DNA of 64,000 nucleotides from positions 62,001-126,000 of the forward strand of contig JAYZQT010000007.1 of the NCBI GenBank assembly GCA_036136335.1, in the 5' to 3' direction. This stretch comes from JAYZQT01 sp036136335 (lineage in GTDB: Bacteria; Pseudomonadota; Alphaproteobacteria; MPNO01; UBA830). A program made the translations under genes and the position numbers. Positions within the stretch are counted from its first letter, which is position 1, and each line of letters opens with the position of its first letter. The notes below the pieces were generated by a model, which saw only the letters and a program-made list of their open reading frames with translations, was not told the DNA's origin and did no database searches. Positions 16,679 through 26,115 of this stretch are shown here, in pieces.

Positions 16679-17977
16679 TTAGTACTTGACCGAAATAGGT
16701 AGCTCTTCTGCAGGATAAAGGCTGATTACCTGCGGTCCTTCAGGCGTTACCACCATCTCTTCCTCGATCCGTGCGGCCGAGAAACCGTCCGTTGCCGGGC
16801 AGTATGTCTCCAGCGCAAAAACCATGCCGGTTTTTATCTCCATAGGATCGTCCATCGAAGACAGACGCGAAATTATCGGGCGTTCGTGGATCGCAACACC
16901 CAGTCCATGACCAAACTGAAGCGCGAATGCCTCCATCTCGTCCGCAAAACCGAATTCCTCAGCCTTGGGCCAGACTGCCGCTATCTCGTCGGTGGACACC
17001 CCTGGACGCACCAGATCAATCGCTGCATCCAGCCATTCGCGGCACTGTTTGTAGGCATCTTCCTGAACGTCGGTCGCCCGGCCAACATTGAATGTGCGGT
17101 AGTAGCAGGTCCGGTATCCGGAATAGGCATGTAACACGTCAAAGAAGGCCTGATCACCTGGCCGTACCATTCGGTCGGTAAAATTATGCGGATGTGGGTT
17201 GCAACGCTCCCCCGAGATGGCATTTATCGCCTCGACATCATCGGAGCCCATTTCATAAAGCATCTCATTCGCCTTGGCGACGATGTCATTCTCGCGCACG
17301 CCGGGTTTAAGTTCTTCCCCAATCATGTGGTAAACGGCATCAACCATTCCCGCGGCCTGGTTAAGCAAAATGATTTCATCTATATTTTTTATCTCTCGCG
17401 CATTCAGCATTACCTGTTGACCATCGCGAACCTCGATACCTTCCGCCTGCAGAGCCAGCATCATCGGTGGCTCACAGATATCAACACCCAACGGCATATC
17501 GGCAAGCCCTGCATCAGCCAGCATCTGTCTGATTTCCTTGGCCGCACGCTCCATCAATCCAGCCGCAGGAGGAACTGTGCCACGCAACCCCAACATGCCG
17601 GCATGGCAGTGATCGTCAGGCAGCCAGGGGGCGTGCAAACGGTGATGCGCCGCGGCCGAACCAAAATCCCAAAGGTGTGGATCATCATTACCCATAAGTA
17701 GTGAATACCGGGCGACCTTATCGCGCGACCACTCACCAATCACGGTCGATGTAAGGTAACGAATATTATTATTGTCAAAGCACAAAAGTGCGCCGAGCTC
17801 AGAGCCAGAAAGTGCCTCATGCGCCCGCGCCAGTCGATATCGATGCAGCCTCGCGAAATCCACCCGTTTCTCAAAATCGACCGCCGAGTGTCCGGGTGCG
17901 GGAATAGCCCGGTCCCAGTTGTAATTGGGATTGAGATCATCACCCGGCTTGAATGGGGCGTTTCGCGCATCGGACAT
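16679..17977 (-). CDS. M24-fold (creatinase/prolidase-type) protein lacking one metal ligand
   Basis: A 432-residue pita-bread-fold protein of the M24 family, with the N-terminal creatinase-like domain and the C-terminal catalytic domain. Aligning its FFDVLHAYSGYRTCYYRTF with the metal-binding DAGxxYxGYxxDxTRTF consensus shows D280 kept but the second aspartate replaced by C291. The other ligands are H357 (FGHGLG), E390 (FALET) and E405 (RIEEEMVV). A dinuclear metal site is thus doubtful; it could be a mononuclear enzyme, a creatinase-like metal-free C-N hydrolase, or a lyase related to DddP, although the DddP ligands are not those seen here. An AGGAGA site precedes the ATG. The gene is upstream of the E1-alpha operon on the same strand (95 bases), and may be its first gene. 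Confidence 0.82.
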   Translation of the reverse strand: MSDARNAPFKPGDDLNPNYNWDRAIPAPGHSAVDFEKRVDFARLHRYRLARAHEALSGSELGALLCFDNNNIRYLTSTVIGEWSRDKVARYSLLMGNDDPHLWDFGSAAAHHRLHAPWLPDDHCHAGMLGLRGTVPPAAGLMERAAKEIRQMLADAGLADMPLGVDICEPPMMLALQAEGIEVRDGQQVMLNAREIKNIDEIILLNQAAGMVDAVYHMIGEELKPGVRENDIVAKANEMLYEMGSDDVEAINAISGERCNPHPHNFTDRMVRPGDQAFFDVLHAYSGYRTCYYRTFNVGRATDVQEDAYKQCREWLDAAIDLVRPGVSTDEIAAVWPKAEEFGFADEMEAFALQFGHGLGVAIHERPIISRLSSMDDPMEIKTGMVFALETYCPATDGFSAARIEEEMVVTPEGPQVISLYPAEELPISVKY

Positions 17978-18099
17978 GTGCCTGGTCTCCTGTCTTCAAT
18001 CTGGAGCTGAGATTCCAGAGGGACTGCTTATATTATATAGATGAAACTGCGTTACCCCAATAAACTGTATACAAATTCCCCGTTTCGAGACAATGGTTG

Positions 18100-19605
18100 T
18101 TACGCCAACTCGGGCACGCGCCGATGTCCGGTTGCCCGCTCGTAAGAGTGTGCCATGCTTAACATTTCGCTATCGGAGTACGGTCGACCAAGAAAGGTGA
18201 TGCCAGCGGAGTGTCCACCCCGTGTATAGCCAGACGGGACTACCACGGAGGGCACAAAAATAAGAAATGTATTCAGGTGCGGTGCGCCCTTCTGATCAGT
18301 CCAGGGAGGGGCAATTCCGTCCTTTATAAGCGTTGGGCTGTGCTCTACGGCTTTATGCACCACGACATCAAGGTCGTGCTCGGCCATAACCGCGAGAAAA
18401 CGGGTCATCAATTCCTCTCGGGCACAAAGATAGGCGTTGAATTTGTCTGGACTTTTTTCCGCTGCCCAGCGCGTTGTGACACCATGGCTGACGCTTGCGT
18501 ATAGCGGCGATCTCCGGGCCTCGTCCATGGTGTTAAAAGGTGGGGCAGCACTCCCCGACATGTAAGCGCGAAAGGATTCTTCTTCTGCCGGACCATCTGC
18601 CGCTCGCATGGACAACAGGTCTAACAATCCGGGAATTTCAATATCATCAATGATTTCTGCACCGATATTTCTCAGATCATTTACCGCGACTTCGAACAGG
18701 GCGGAAATATCTTTAAAATCTGCCGATTCCGGTTCACTGGCATAACCCATTACAGTGTGCAAAACACCAACGCGTTTACCCACGAATGCCCCTTCAGAAA
18801 GCATATCCGAATAGCTTTTGGGGGCCTTGCCTACGCCGCGCCCGGTAATAGGATCTTTTGGATCAAACCCGACCATAACTTCGAGAAGCCTGGCGGCATC
18901 TCCAACCGTGCGTGTCATCGGGCCAAGAGACCCATTGGTAGATGGCCAACCTGCAAATACGCCACCCCTGCTGACCAGACCAGCCGTCGGACGCATGCCG
19001 ACGACCCCATTCCAGGTCGCCGGTCGACGTATAGATGCAAACCCCTCCTGCCCGATCGCAACGGCACACAGGTTGGCAGACACCGCTGCCCCGGAACCAC
19101 CAGACGAACCACCGGCAGTGCGCTCCAGGTCATAGACGTTGCGCGTCGATCCGAACAGCGAGCCATGCGTATCGCCGGCACCCATCTCCCCGAGTGTCGT
19201 CTTGGCGACGAAGAGCGCACCGGCTTCGCGGAGTTTCGCGGCGACAAAGCTATCTCGATCTGGCCGGTGTCCCGCAAACAGAACTGAACCCATGGTAGTC
19301 GGCATCTCCATAACGTCCATCTGGTCTTTCATGCCAATGGGTATGCCGTGCAATGGTCCGACCGGTCCCGCGGTTGTGTATGCTTCATCAAGCGCTTGGG
19401 CTTGGTCGAGAACTTTTTCATTTACGGAAATGATTGAGTTGATCGTGGGGCCGGATCGGTCAATTTTTTCGATACGCTCCAGATACATCTCAACAAGTCG
19501 ACGACACGTTAACGTCCGAGCGGCATATGCGCCGTGAATATCGGAGATAGTGGCTTCAACCACTGTAAATTCAGAAGGTCGATCAACGCTATCAGACGAG
19601 GTCAT
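18100..19605 (-). CDS. Amidase-signature family hydrolase
   Basis: A 501-residue amidase with the Ser-cisSer-Lys triad: K93 in IPIGMKDQMD, the serine pair in AGGSSGGSGAAV at about 167-168, and nucleophile S191 in FASIRRPAT. The segment before the nucleophile reads GQEGFAS instead of the usual TDTGGS, so the oxyanion loop has diverged. I start at the ATG at 19605 (MTSSDSVDR) because AAGGAG sits directly upstream; the open frame extends 13 residues further without a ribosome site. It hydrolyses an amide or acts in transamidation-like chemistry, but as a lone gene it is not GatA. It resembles fungal/plant-type amidases more than the paired amidases at 47.5 and 49.8 kb. Confidence 0.9.
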   Translation of the reverse strand: MTSSDSVDRPSEFTVVEATISDIHGAYAARTLTCRRLVEMYLERIEKIDRSGPTINSIISVNEKVLDQAQALDEAYTTAGPVGPLHGIPIGMKDQMDVMEMPTTMGSVLFAGHRPDRDSFVAAKLREAGALFVAKTTLGEMGAGDTHGSLFGSTRNVYDLERTAGGSSGGSGAAVSANLCAVAIGQEGFASIRRPATWNGVVGMRPTAGLVSRGGVFAGWPSTNGSLGPMTRTVGDAARLLEVMVGFDPKDPITGRGVGKAPKSYSDMLSEGAFVGKRVGVLHTVMGYASEPESADFKDISALFEVAVNDLRNIGAEIIDDIEIPGLLDLLSMRAADGPAEEESFRAYMSGSAAPPFNTMDEARRSPLYASVSHGVTTRWAAEKSPDKFNAYLCAREELMTRFLAVMAEHDLDVVVHKAVEHSPTLIKDGIAPPWTDQKGAPHLNTFLIFVPSVVVPSGYTRGGHSAGITFLGRPYSDSEMLSMAHSYERATGHRRVPELA

Positions 19606-19716
19606 GGCATTTCTCCTTGGCGCTGCGGCTATTCTGGCAAACAATTAAATGTTGGGAATGAGATGTGAATCACAGCATAACCGGGATACATAATATAGCT
19701 TGAACACACCAGAAGT

Positions 19717-20616
19717 TCATGAGCCAGGGACAGTGCCGGCAGGAAGGCCGCTGGCGTGTTCAAATATGTCCCTGGGACGGCAATACCAGATTTTATCTGC
19801 CTCATCGTGATTGGTAATATGAGTCAGTATATCCCGCAAACCCGCCAGTCGATATGGCTGGCCAACTACGAATGTATGCATTGCAAGGCTGAATATCAGT
19901 GGTTGCTTGGCGCATTGACGTACCTGCTCATCAAAATGGGAGGTCACCATCTCCGTAAAATCCTGGGCTGTATGCCGACGGCTTAGCTGAGCGGGAGAAT
20001 CGTTTATTTCGATATGATAGGGGATCGACATGATCGGCCCCGCCCGTGTTTTCAACCAGAATGGTTGATCGTCTGCCGACCAGTCCATGATGTAACGATA
20101 GCCGTTTTCGCTCAACAGATCAGGCGTGCGCTGGCTTTCAGAAATCCACGGACCCATCCAGCCACCCGGGGTCTCTCCCTCATTGACCCTGAACCTCCCC
20201 GTAGCTTCCGCGATAAGGGCTTTTTCTTCCGTTTCTGAATAACCACCCTGTTCTTCCGAATTTGTTCTCCCATGACCCACGAGTTCGTCTCCACGTTCGC
20301 GGATTTTTTCTGGGATTTGAGGTGCATGGTCATATATTGATGTGTTCATCAGATGGCACATCGGCAGGTTGAACTGTTCAAACAGGTCAAATATCCGCCA
20401 TATTCCGACACGAAGCCCGTAATCACGCCAGGCATAATTCCGTACGTCCGGCTGGGTGCCTGGATTTGTAGGTGTATGCCCAAGCCCTTCCCCGAAGCTG
20501 AAATGCTCAATATTCAGCGCGAAATAGACCGCGAGTCTCTTGCCACCTGGCCAGTCGTAATCAGGGCGATCAATGATCGGGGAATATTCGTATCGGTTGT
20601 GTTTCTTGAGTTCCAC
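19717..20616 (-). CDS. Polysaccharide deacetylase / PuuE-allantoinase-like protein
   Basis: A 299-residue NodB-like TIM-barrel protein. NIEHFSFGEG, LVGHGRTNSEEQGGYSE and GGWMGPWISESQRTPDLLSE match the subgroup that includes PuuE-type (DAL5-independent) allantoinase and related C-N hydrolases rather than chitin deacetylases. There is no signal peptide, which also favours a cytosolic role on a small molecule. Start is a GTG at 20616 with GAGGAAA upstream. It lies divergent from the molybdenum hydroxylase operon. Cleavage of a C-N bond in a ureide or cyclic amide is plausible given the many other amide hydrolases nearby (inference). Confidence 0.83.
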   Translation of the reverse strand: MELKKHNRYEYSPIIDRPDYDWPGGKRLAVYFALNIEHFSFGEGLGHTPTNPGTQPDVRNYAWRDYGLRVGIWRIFDLFEQFNLPMCHLMNTSIYDHAPQIPEKIRERGDELVGHGRTNSEEQGGYSETEEKALIAEATGRFRVNEGETPGGWMGPWISESQRTPDLLSENGYRYIMDWSADDQPFWLKTRAGPIMSIPYHIEINDSPAQLSRRHTAQDFTEMVTSHFDEQVRQCAKQPLIFSLAMHTFVVGQPYRLAGLRDILTHITNHDEADKIWYCRPRDIFEHASGLPAGTVPGS

Positions 20617-20776
20617 CCACCTGTTTCCTCGATAGTTCTTCTAAGAAGGATTGTCGCGACTTCGGAGATGAAATCAAGGGCGTCACCAAAATGTTATCAC
20701 CCCTTGAACTTCGCAGTCCGAGGTGGGACATTTGTGCAGATTTCGGAATTGAACAACAGAACAACCGGGAGGGGCT

Positions 20777-21649
20777 GTGAAGGCGCCAAAATTTTCCTAT
20801 ATTCGAGCGGAAAGTGTGGATCACGCTTTAGAACTGCTCGACAAACATGGTGACGACGCCCGTATCCTCGCCGGCGGACAAAGCCTGATGCCGACGCTCA
20901 ACATGCGTTTGTCTCAGCCTGAAATTCTTATCGACATTAACCGACTGGACGAGCTAAAGGGAATTTCGTTAAACGGATCATCAGTCCACATTGGCGCACT
21001 CACTCGCCATGTGGAGGTTCTGAATTCCGATATTGTCGATCAACATCTTCCGTTAGTTGCCGAGGCTATGCCCCATGTCGCACATGTCGCAGTCCGCAAT
21101 CGTGGTACCTTCGGCGGAAGCGTAGCGCTCGCGGATCCGGCCGCGGAAATGCCAGCCTGTATTTTGGCGCTCGGAGCTACACTCGTCGTGCAGAGCTCGT
21201 CGGGAAAGCGCGAAATACCAGTGGAAGAATTCTTTCACGGCCTTTATGAAACGGCCAGAACCGACAACGAACTTCTGATTGAAATTCGGATTCCATCGCA
21301 AAAACAGGAAAACGTTTCGGTCTTTCTCGAACTCGCCCGCCGGCACGGTGATTTTGCCATTGCGGGGGTTGCTGCATACGGAAAAGTTGTGGGCCAAAAA
21401 ATCGAAAACATGCGCCTTGTCTATTTCGCCAGCGAAGACAAACCGACAATTGGCACCAAGGCGATTGCCGCCATTAACGGTAAAACCTGGTCCAAGGAAA
21501 CCAAAGAGGCCGTTACCGGAGCTCTCGAAGACGATCTCGATCCAATGTCCAATCTGCATGGGAGCGCTGCGATGAAAATGCACCTGCAGAAAGTACTCAC
21601 CGGCCGCGCCATGGACGCCGCTGTCGCCCGAGCGGGAGGCAGCACGTGA
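20777..21649 (+). CDS. Xanthine-dehydrogenase-family FAD-binding (medium) subunit
   Basis: A 290-residue FAD subunit of the CoxM/CutM type, which passes electrons from the Fe-S subunit to an acceptor. Flavin motifs are RILAGGQSLMPTLNMRL (about 31-47) and RNRGTFGGSVALADPAAEMP (about 110-129). Start is GTG after GGGAGGGG. Its stop overlaps the next start in GTGA. It opens the operon with Fe-S and molybdopterin subunits. The only FAD subunit gene in the window, it may also serve the second hydroxylase at 31.6-34.4 kb. Confidence 0.94.
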   Translation: MKAPKFSYIRAESVDHALELLDKHGDDARILAGGQSLMPTLNMRLSQPEILIDINRLDELKGISLNGSSVHIGALTRHVEVLNSDIVDQHLPLVAEAMPHVAHVAVRNRGTFGGSVALADPAAEMPACILALGATLVVQSSSGKREIPVEEFFHGLYETARTDNELLIEIRIPSQKQENVSVFLELARRHGDFAIAGVAAYGKVVGQKIENMRLVYFASEDKPTIGTKAIAAINGKTWSKETKEAVTGALEDDLDPMSNLHGSAAMKMHLQKVLTGRAMDAAVARAGGST

Positions 21650-22128
21650 CTGAGGAGATGATCACCATCAGCATGACGGTCAACAGCGAAAAGGTAGTAA
21701 AAACAATTCCGGTGCGCACCCATCTGGTGGATTTTATCCGGACAGAACTTGGTTTCACAGGCTCCCACCTTGGATGCGAACACGGAATATGTGGCGCGTG
21801 TTCGGTCCGGGTCGACGGAGATGTCGTGCGTGGCTGCCTGATGCTGGCAGCACAGGCGGATGGATGCGAGGTGCTGACCATTGAGGGCATTACCGATACG
21901 GGGGAAATTAGAGATCTCCAGGATACTTTTGTCGAACGGAATGCACTCCAGTGCGGGTTCTGCACACCAGGAATGCTTATGACAGCAGCAGAATTGCTTA
22001 CACAGAATAAGCCGCAGAGCCGTGAAGAGATTCGCGAGTTCATATCGGGAAACTACTGCCGTTGTACTGGATATCACGCAATCATCGATGCAATTGAAAC
22101 CGTCAACAATGCCCGCCTGAAGAGATAA
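21646..22128 (+). CDS. Xanthine-dehydrogenase-family [2Fe-2S] (small) subunit
   Basis: A 160-residue electron-transfer subunit with two [2Fe-2S] clusters: plant-ferredoxin-type ligands C44, C49, C52 and C64 in GCEHGICGACSVRVDG and RGC, and the second cluster C103, C106, C138 and C140 in QCGFCTPGM and NYCRCTGY. Starts at GTG overlapping the FAD subunit stop by 4 bases. Close relative, by eye, of the small subunit at 33.9-34.4 kb. Confidence 0.95.
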   Translation: MTEEMITISMTVNSEKVVKTIPVRTHLVDFIRTELGFTGSHLGCEHGICGACSVRVDGDVVRGCLMLAAQADGCEVLTIEGITDTGEIRDLQDTFVERNALQCGFCTPGMLMTAAELLTQNKPQSREEIREFISGNYCRCTGYHAIIDAIETVNNARLKR

Positions 22129-22219
22129 CACGTCGGCCCGCTTCTCGACCCGCCCACGGACTGAAAGACATCTTTATGGCGAGGTTAAAAGTCGGACCAG
22201 GACGGAGACAATACAGCCA

Positions 22220-24601
22220 ATGAACTACATTCACCCATACGAACGACCGAACTCATATATTGGACGTATCGTCCCGCGTTCCAGGGCGATGCGCGCGGTC
22301 GCGGGCCGCGGCCGTTATACCGACGATTTCAACCCGCCGCGAACCGTGCACGCGGCGTTTGTCCGCAGCCCCTATGCTCATGCAAGAATAACCAATATTT
22401 ACACCGCATCGGCGATTGCTGCCCCGGGCGTCAAGCTCGTAATGACGGGCGAGGAGCTCGCAGAAATGTGCACCGGGCCCTGGGTCGGAACTCTGACAGT
22501 GTTCGAGAACATGAAAGCGCAGCCCCAATACCCGATGGCAGTGGACCGGGCGTGCTGGCATGGAGAACCCGTCGTGATGGTCCTAGCCGAGACCCGTGCT
22601 CAGGCGGAAGATGCTAGCGAGCTGGTCAAAGTCGACTACGAAGAACTGGACGTCGTCATTGACAAGGATACTGCGCTCGATCCGGATACCCCCATTATCC
22701 ATCCGGATCTTGGTACAAACAGGGCATGGGAAAAATCAATCGACACCGGCGATGTGGACGCCGCCTTCAGAGAAGCTGATCATGTGCTGGAGGAAACATT
22801 CTATTTTGGCCGTCACACTGCCGTTAGCCTGGAGCCGCGCATAGTACTTTCAGAGTACGATCCCGGGACAGAACGGCTCACCATTCATACATCCAGCCAG
22901 TGCCCGCACATGATTGAGACGGTATTCGCTACGACTCTGGGAATACCGGAACATAACGTACGCATTGTCGCGCCCGATGTAGGTGGCTCGTTCGGGTTGA
23001 AGATTCATACATTTGGCGATGAGGTCGCGGCGACAGCAGCGTCGATGAAACTCGGGCGCCCGGTAAAATTTCTGGCCGATCGCCTTGAATCCTTCGTTTC
23101 CGATATTCACGCCCGTGAAAACCGGGTTCGTGCGAAAATTGGCGTGATGAACGACGGCACATTGACCGGCGTCGAGATTGATGACCTGTCTGGTGTTGGT
23201 GCATACTCACAATACCCACGGACCTCGGTTTTTGAGGCCAACCAGATTCTCAATATAACCTTTGGCCCATACAAACATCCGAGTTACCGCGCCAAAGCCA
23301 CAGTCGTATATCTCAATGCCGTGCCCACGTCCCAGTACCGCGCTGTAGGCCACCCTATTGGAATTTCGGTGGCTGAATTCATGATGGACTGGGCAGCAGA
23401 AGTCACCGGGCTGGACCCATTCGACATCCGGCGCAAGAACGTAATGGAAGACAGTTCCTATCCGCGTAAAATCGGCGCGGGCATAGTGATGAAGGACCTC
23501 TCGCATGAAGCCTGTATTGAAAAACTGCAGGATCTGATGAGCTATGCGGATCTCCGCACTGAACAGGCCGCTTTGCGGCGCAAGCGGATTTACCGCGGGA
23601 TTGGTATCGCCGGATTTATCAAAGGTACTGCCCCCAGTCCTGTGGGTTATTATGGGGCTGGTGGTGCTCGCATCGCAGCCCAGGACGCGACAACAGTAAA
23701 GCTGGAACCGTCGGGAGGTGTTTTGCTGGCGCTTGGCGTAACAGACCAGGGTCAGGGTGTTGACACGGTCATGGAACAGATTGCGGCAGCGGCGCTTGGT
23801 GTTCCCATGGAAATGGTACGGGCAATTTCCGGGGACACAGACGCAGTACCCTATGGTGGCGGCACTTACGCATCCCGGGCCACAGCAATTGGAGGTGAGG
23901 CTACCTACCAGGCTGCGCTCGACCTGCGCCGCGAAATTCTGCAGATGGCAGGACAATTGCTACAGAGTGATCCGGAAAATCTAGACATTCTGGATGGTAA
24001 CGTCGTCGACGTCGGGACAGACTCCAGTCGCATATCCCTTGCAGAAATTGGGCGAATTGGCCACTTTCAACTGGGTGACCTGCCAAACGACTACCAGCCA
24101 GTTCTATCTCATACCCGACGATACCGGTTGCAGGATCTACCCTACATTTTCACCAATGGCATTCATGGTGCCTACGTGGAGGTAGACATCGACACCGGCT
24201 GGATCAAACACCTGAACCATTGGGTGGTGGAAGACTGCGGAAGGATAATAAACCCGCTTCTTGCGGACGAACAGGTTCGCGGTGGAGCGGTACAGGGTTT
24301 GGGTGGTGCCTTGTACGAGCACTGCATTTATGATTCTCAGGGCCAACTTCAGAACGGCACTATGGCCGACTACATAACCCCGATGGCAACTGAAATGCCC
24401 GACATTGAAGTCGCTCACGTCCAGACACCAACCTCCGAATCTGAACTTGGGGCCAAGGGTGCTGGCGAATCTGGGACGGGCGCCGCTCCTGGAGTGATGA
24501 TGAATGCCGTAAACGACGCGATCCGACCCCTGACAAAGGGACGTATTACAGAGCAACCAATCACACCCGAGGTAGTGCTGAAGACGCTGGGTAGAATCTG
24601 A
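22220..24601 (+). CDS. Molybdopterin-binding large subunit of an aldehyde/xanthine-type dehydrogenase
   Basis: The 793-residue catalytic subunit of a molybdenum hydroxylase (CoxL/XdhA-like), which hydroxylates an activated C-H bond with water. Molybdopterin motifs include GGSFGLKIHTFGDE, DQGQGVDTVMEQI, PYGGGTYASRA and the C-terminal catalytic E750 in GAGESGTGAAPG. The active-site loop at 372-381 reads QYRAVGHPIG: it has neither the AYxCSFR of CO dehydrogenase nor the FRGFGGPQ of xanthine oxidase, so neither substrate is indicated. N-heteroaromatics, aldehydes or a carboxylic acid CoA ester are options. It follows the small subunit by 91 bases and is followed by a TSUP permease, which may export the product or import the substrate. 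Confidence 0.93.
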   Translation: MNYIHPYERPNSYIGRIVPRSRAMRAVAGRGRYTDDFNPPRTVHAAFVRSPYAHARITNIYTASAIAAPGVKLVMTGEELAEMCTGPWVGTLTVFENMKAQPQYPMAVDRACWHGEPVVMVLAETRAQAEDASELVKVDYEELDVVIDKDTALDPDTPIIHPDLGTNRAWEKSIDTGDVDAAFREADHVLEETFYFGRHTAVSLEPRIVLSEYDPGTERLTIHTSSQCPHMIETVFATTLGIPEHNVRIVAPDVGGSFGLKIHTFGDEVAATAASMKLGRPVKFLADRLESFVSDIHARENRVRAKIGVMNDGTLTGVEIDDLSGVGAYSQYPRTSVFEANQILNITFGPYKHPSYRAKATVVYLNAVPTSQYRAVGHPIGISVAEFMMDWAAEVTGLDPFDIRRKNVMEDSSYPRKIGAGIVMKDLSHEACIEKLQDLMSYADLRTEQAALRRKRIYRGIGIAGFIKGTAPSPVGYYGAGGARIAAQDATTVKLEPSGGVLLALGVTDQGQGVDTVMEQIAAAALGVPMEMVRAISGDTDAVPYGGGTYASRATAIGGEATYQAALDLRREILQMAGQLLQSDPENLDILDGNVVDVGTDSSRISLAEIGRIGHFQLGDLPNDYQPVLSHTRRYRLQDLPYIFTNGIHGAYVEVDIDTGWIKHLNHWVVEDCGRIINPLLADEQVRGGAVQGLGGALYEHCIYDSQGQLQNGTMADYITPMATEMPDIEVAHVQTPTSESELGAKGAGESGTGAAPGVMMNAVNDAIRPLTKGRITEQPITPEVVLKTLGRI

Positions 24602-24629
24602 TTGAGGCTGAGCCGTTATCGGTATCTCA

Positions 24630-25400
24630 ATGAACGTCGCAGACGGGCAGTTCCTGGGTATGATTGGGATCAATTTCTGGATTTTTGCAGGTCTTTCTTT
24701 CGGCGCACTGATAACAGCCTTTATCGCGGCGGTATCTGGCACAGCGGGGGGCCTGGCTTTACTTGCGATCATGGCATTCGTATTTCCGCCAGCACTGTTA
24801 ATCCCCATACACACGATCGTTCAGCTCGGGGCAGCAGCAAGCCTAGCTGTCTCCCGATGGCGCTATCTGATGCGGGAAACCATCCTGCCGTTCACCGTTG
24901 GAGCGGTGATTGGAGCGGCGATTGGTGGGCACATTTTTATTAGTCTTCCGGAAAACATCCTATTGATGGCCCTGGCAATAAGTATTCTCATCTTGGTCTG
25001 GGTGCCCCGACTCGCGCAATTCGGCCCTGAACGCGGAAGATTTGTTTTTGTCGGATTTGTCGTGACCTTTCTCGGGGTTTTCATCAGTGCAACGGGAACC
25101 CTGCTCGCTGCGTTCACTGCCGCAATCGCACCCGATCGGCGTAATCACATCGCTACGGTTAGCACGTTAATGTCGATTGTTCACATAGCTAAACTCGCAG
25201 CATTCGGGATTCTAGGAGTTAGCTTTGGCTCATACATCCCACTGATTTGCGTCATGATAGCCACCTCGTTTCTCGGTACATGGCTCGGCAAAGGGGTGAT
25301 GGACAGAATACCCGAAAGGTATTTCCGGATTGGATTTCAGATCATTCTAACCGCGCTGGCGCTTCGTCTCATATGGATCGCAGCCGACGGCATCCATTAG
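24630..25400 (+). CDS. TSUP (TauE/SafE) family membrane permease
   Basis: The third TSUP permease, 256 residues with about eight membrane segments and the pattern TAFIAAVSGTAGGLALLAIM, then FLGVFISATGTLLAAFTA in the second half. It lies 28 bases after the molybdenum hydroxylase large subunit with no strong ribosome site, so it is read as the last gene of that operon. Likely moves an organic anion linked to the hydroxylase; substrate unknown. Confidence 0.88.
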   Translation: MNVADGQFLGMIGINFWIFAGLSFGALITAFIAAVSGTAGGLALLAIMAFVFPPALLIPIHTIVQLGAAASLAVSRWRYLMRETILPFTVGAVIGAAIGGHIFISLPENILLMALAISILILVWVPRLAQFGPERGRFVFVGFVVTFLGVFISATGTLLAAFTAAIAPDRRNHIATVSTLMSIVHIAKLAAFGILGVSFGSYIPLICVMIATSFLGTWLGKGVMDRIPERYFRIGFQIILTALALRLIWIAADGIH

Positions 25401-25597
25401 TGCGGGCAGAAAATTCGGGACCTTCATAACGGTTTTTCGTAAACCGAAGCCCACAGTATGTGACCTTCGAAGAGTTAACGGAATCCGCATCCGTAAACGC
25501 GTACGGAATGATTTCATACACTAAAAAATGTTCCTTCTCTCCAATGTCCCAACCGAGATCCATATGGCGTCATCATAAGTGATACGTTCACTTTGAT

Positions 25598-26056
25598 TTA
25601 TCCCTTATAGTATTCCGCCCTTCGCCACTTGACCCAGGCATAGATGACGCGACCATCTGGCCATTCGCGCGCCAGCAGCAGCTTCATCTCTCCATTTGGC
25701 AAAAGCTCGACGCGGCGCTCCTGCTGTCCTCCTACCCAGCCGGGATTGAGAGCAAATTCAACTTCAGTCGTGAAGGTATCATTCTCGAGGGTCCATCGAC
25801 CTCCATATGAAATATAAGTATCGAAAGCGCGCAAGCGCTCATCATCAGGTGCGTCCGTATGCCAGGCGGGATTATCCGAAAGTTCAGGCCTGTCACCCCA
25901 GCAAAGGGAAGCGTTCATCCACCCGTCCGGTGAAATGATCACCATTCCCTGGGGATCATCGCCATATCGTTCACGCGATTTCTTTTCATCTGCCGGGTCG
26001 TCGTTTCCACGGGAAACAACCACCCAGGTTCCCAAAATATCTTCCCTGTCGACCAT
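25598..26056 (-). CDS. Lipocalin-like domain protein
   Basis: A 152-residue protein that starts ILGTWVVVSRGNDDP and ends with a series of beta-strand-like segments (GGRWTLENDTFTTEVEFAL, RRVELLPNGEMKLLLAR). I recognise this as the lipocalin-like domain found in small bacterial proteins of secondary metabolism and degradation clusters; it may bind or gate a hydrophobic small molecule. No signal peptide. A CGGAG site precedes the ATG. It follows the methyltransferase gene (59 bases between) in the same direction. Confidence 0.75.
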   Translation of the reverse strand: MVDREDILGTWVVVSRGNDDPADEKKSRERYGDDPQGMVIISPDGWMNASLCWGDRPELSDNPAWHTDAPDDERLRAFDTYISYGGRWTLENDTFTTEVEFALNPGWVGGQQERRVELLPNGEMKLLLAREWPDGRVIYAWVKWRRAEYYKG

Positions 26057-26115
26057 TTTCGCTTACTCCGTTTGCGTCGTTGTCAACGCTGATCCAGCTA
26101 TAGGCCACCGCTATT

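Noticed and set aside
16679..17977. DMSP lyase DddP
   Set aside because: The protein is M24-fold, but the DddP-type Asp ligand pattern is not present at the aligned strand.
21421..22131. 236-residue minus-strand frame opposite the FAD and Fe-S subunits
   Set aside because: It lies antisense to two motif-proven genes and looks like a shadow of their codon use.
22220..24601. CO dehydrogenase (CoxL) identity
   Set aside because: The loop lacks the copper-binding AYxCSFR sequence, so only the broader xanthine-dehydrogenase family is supported.
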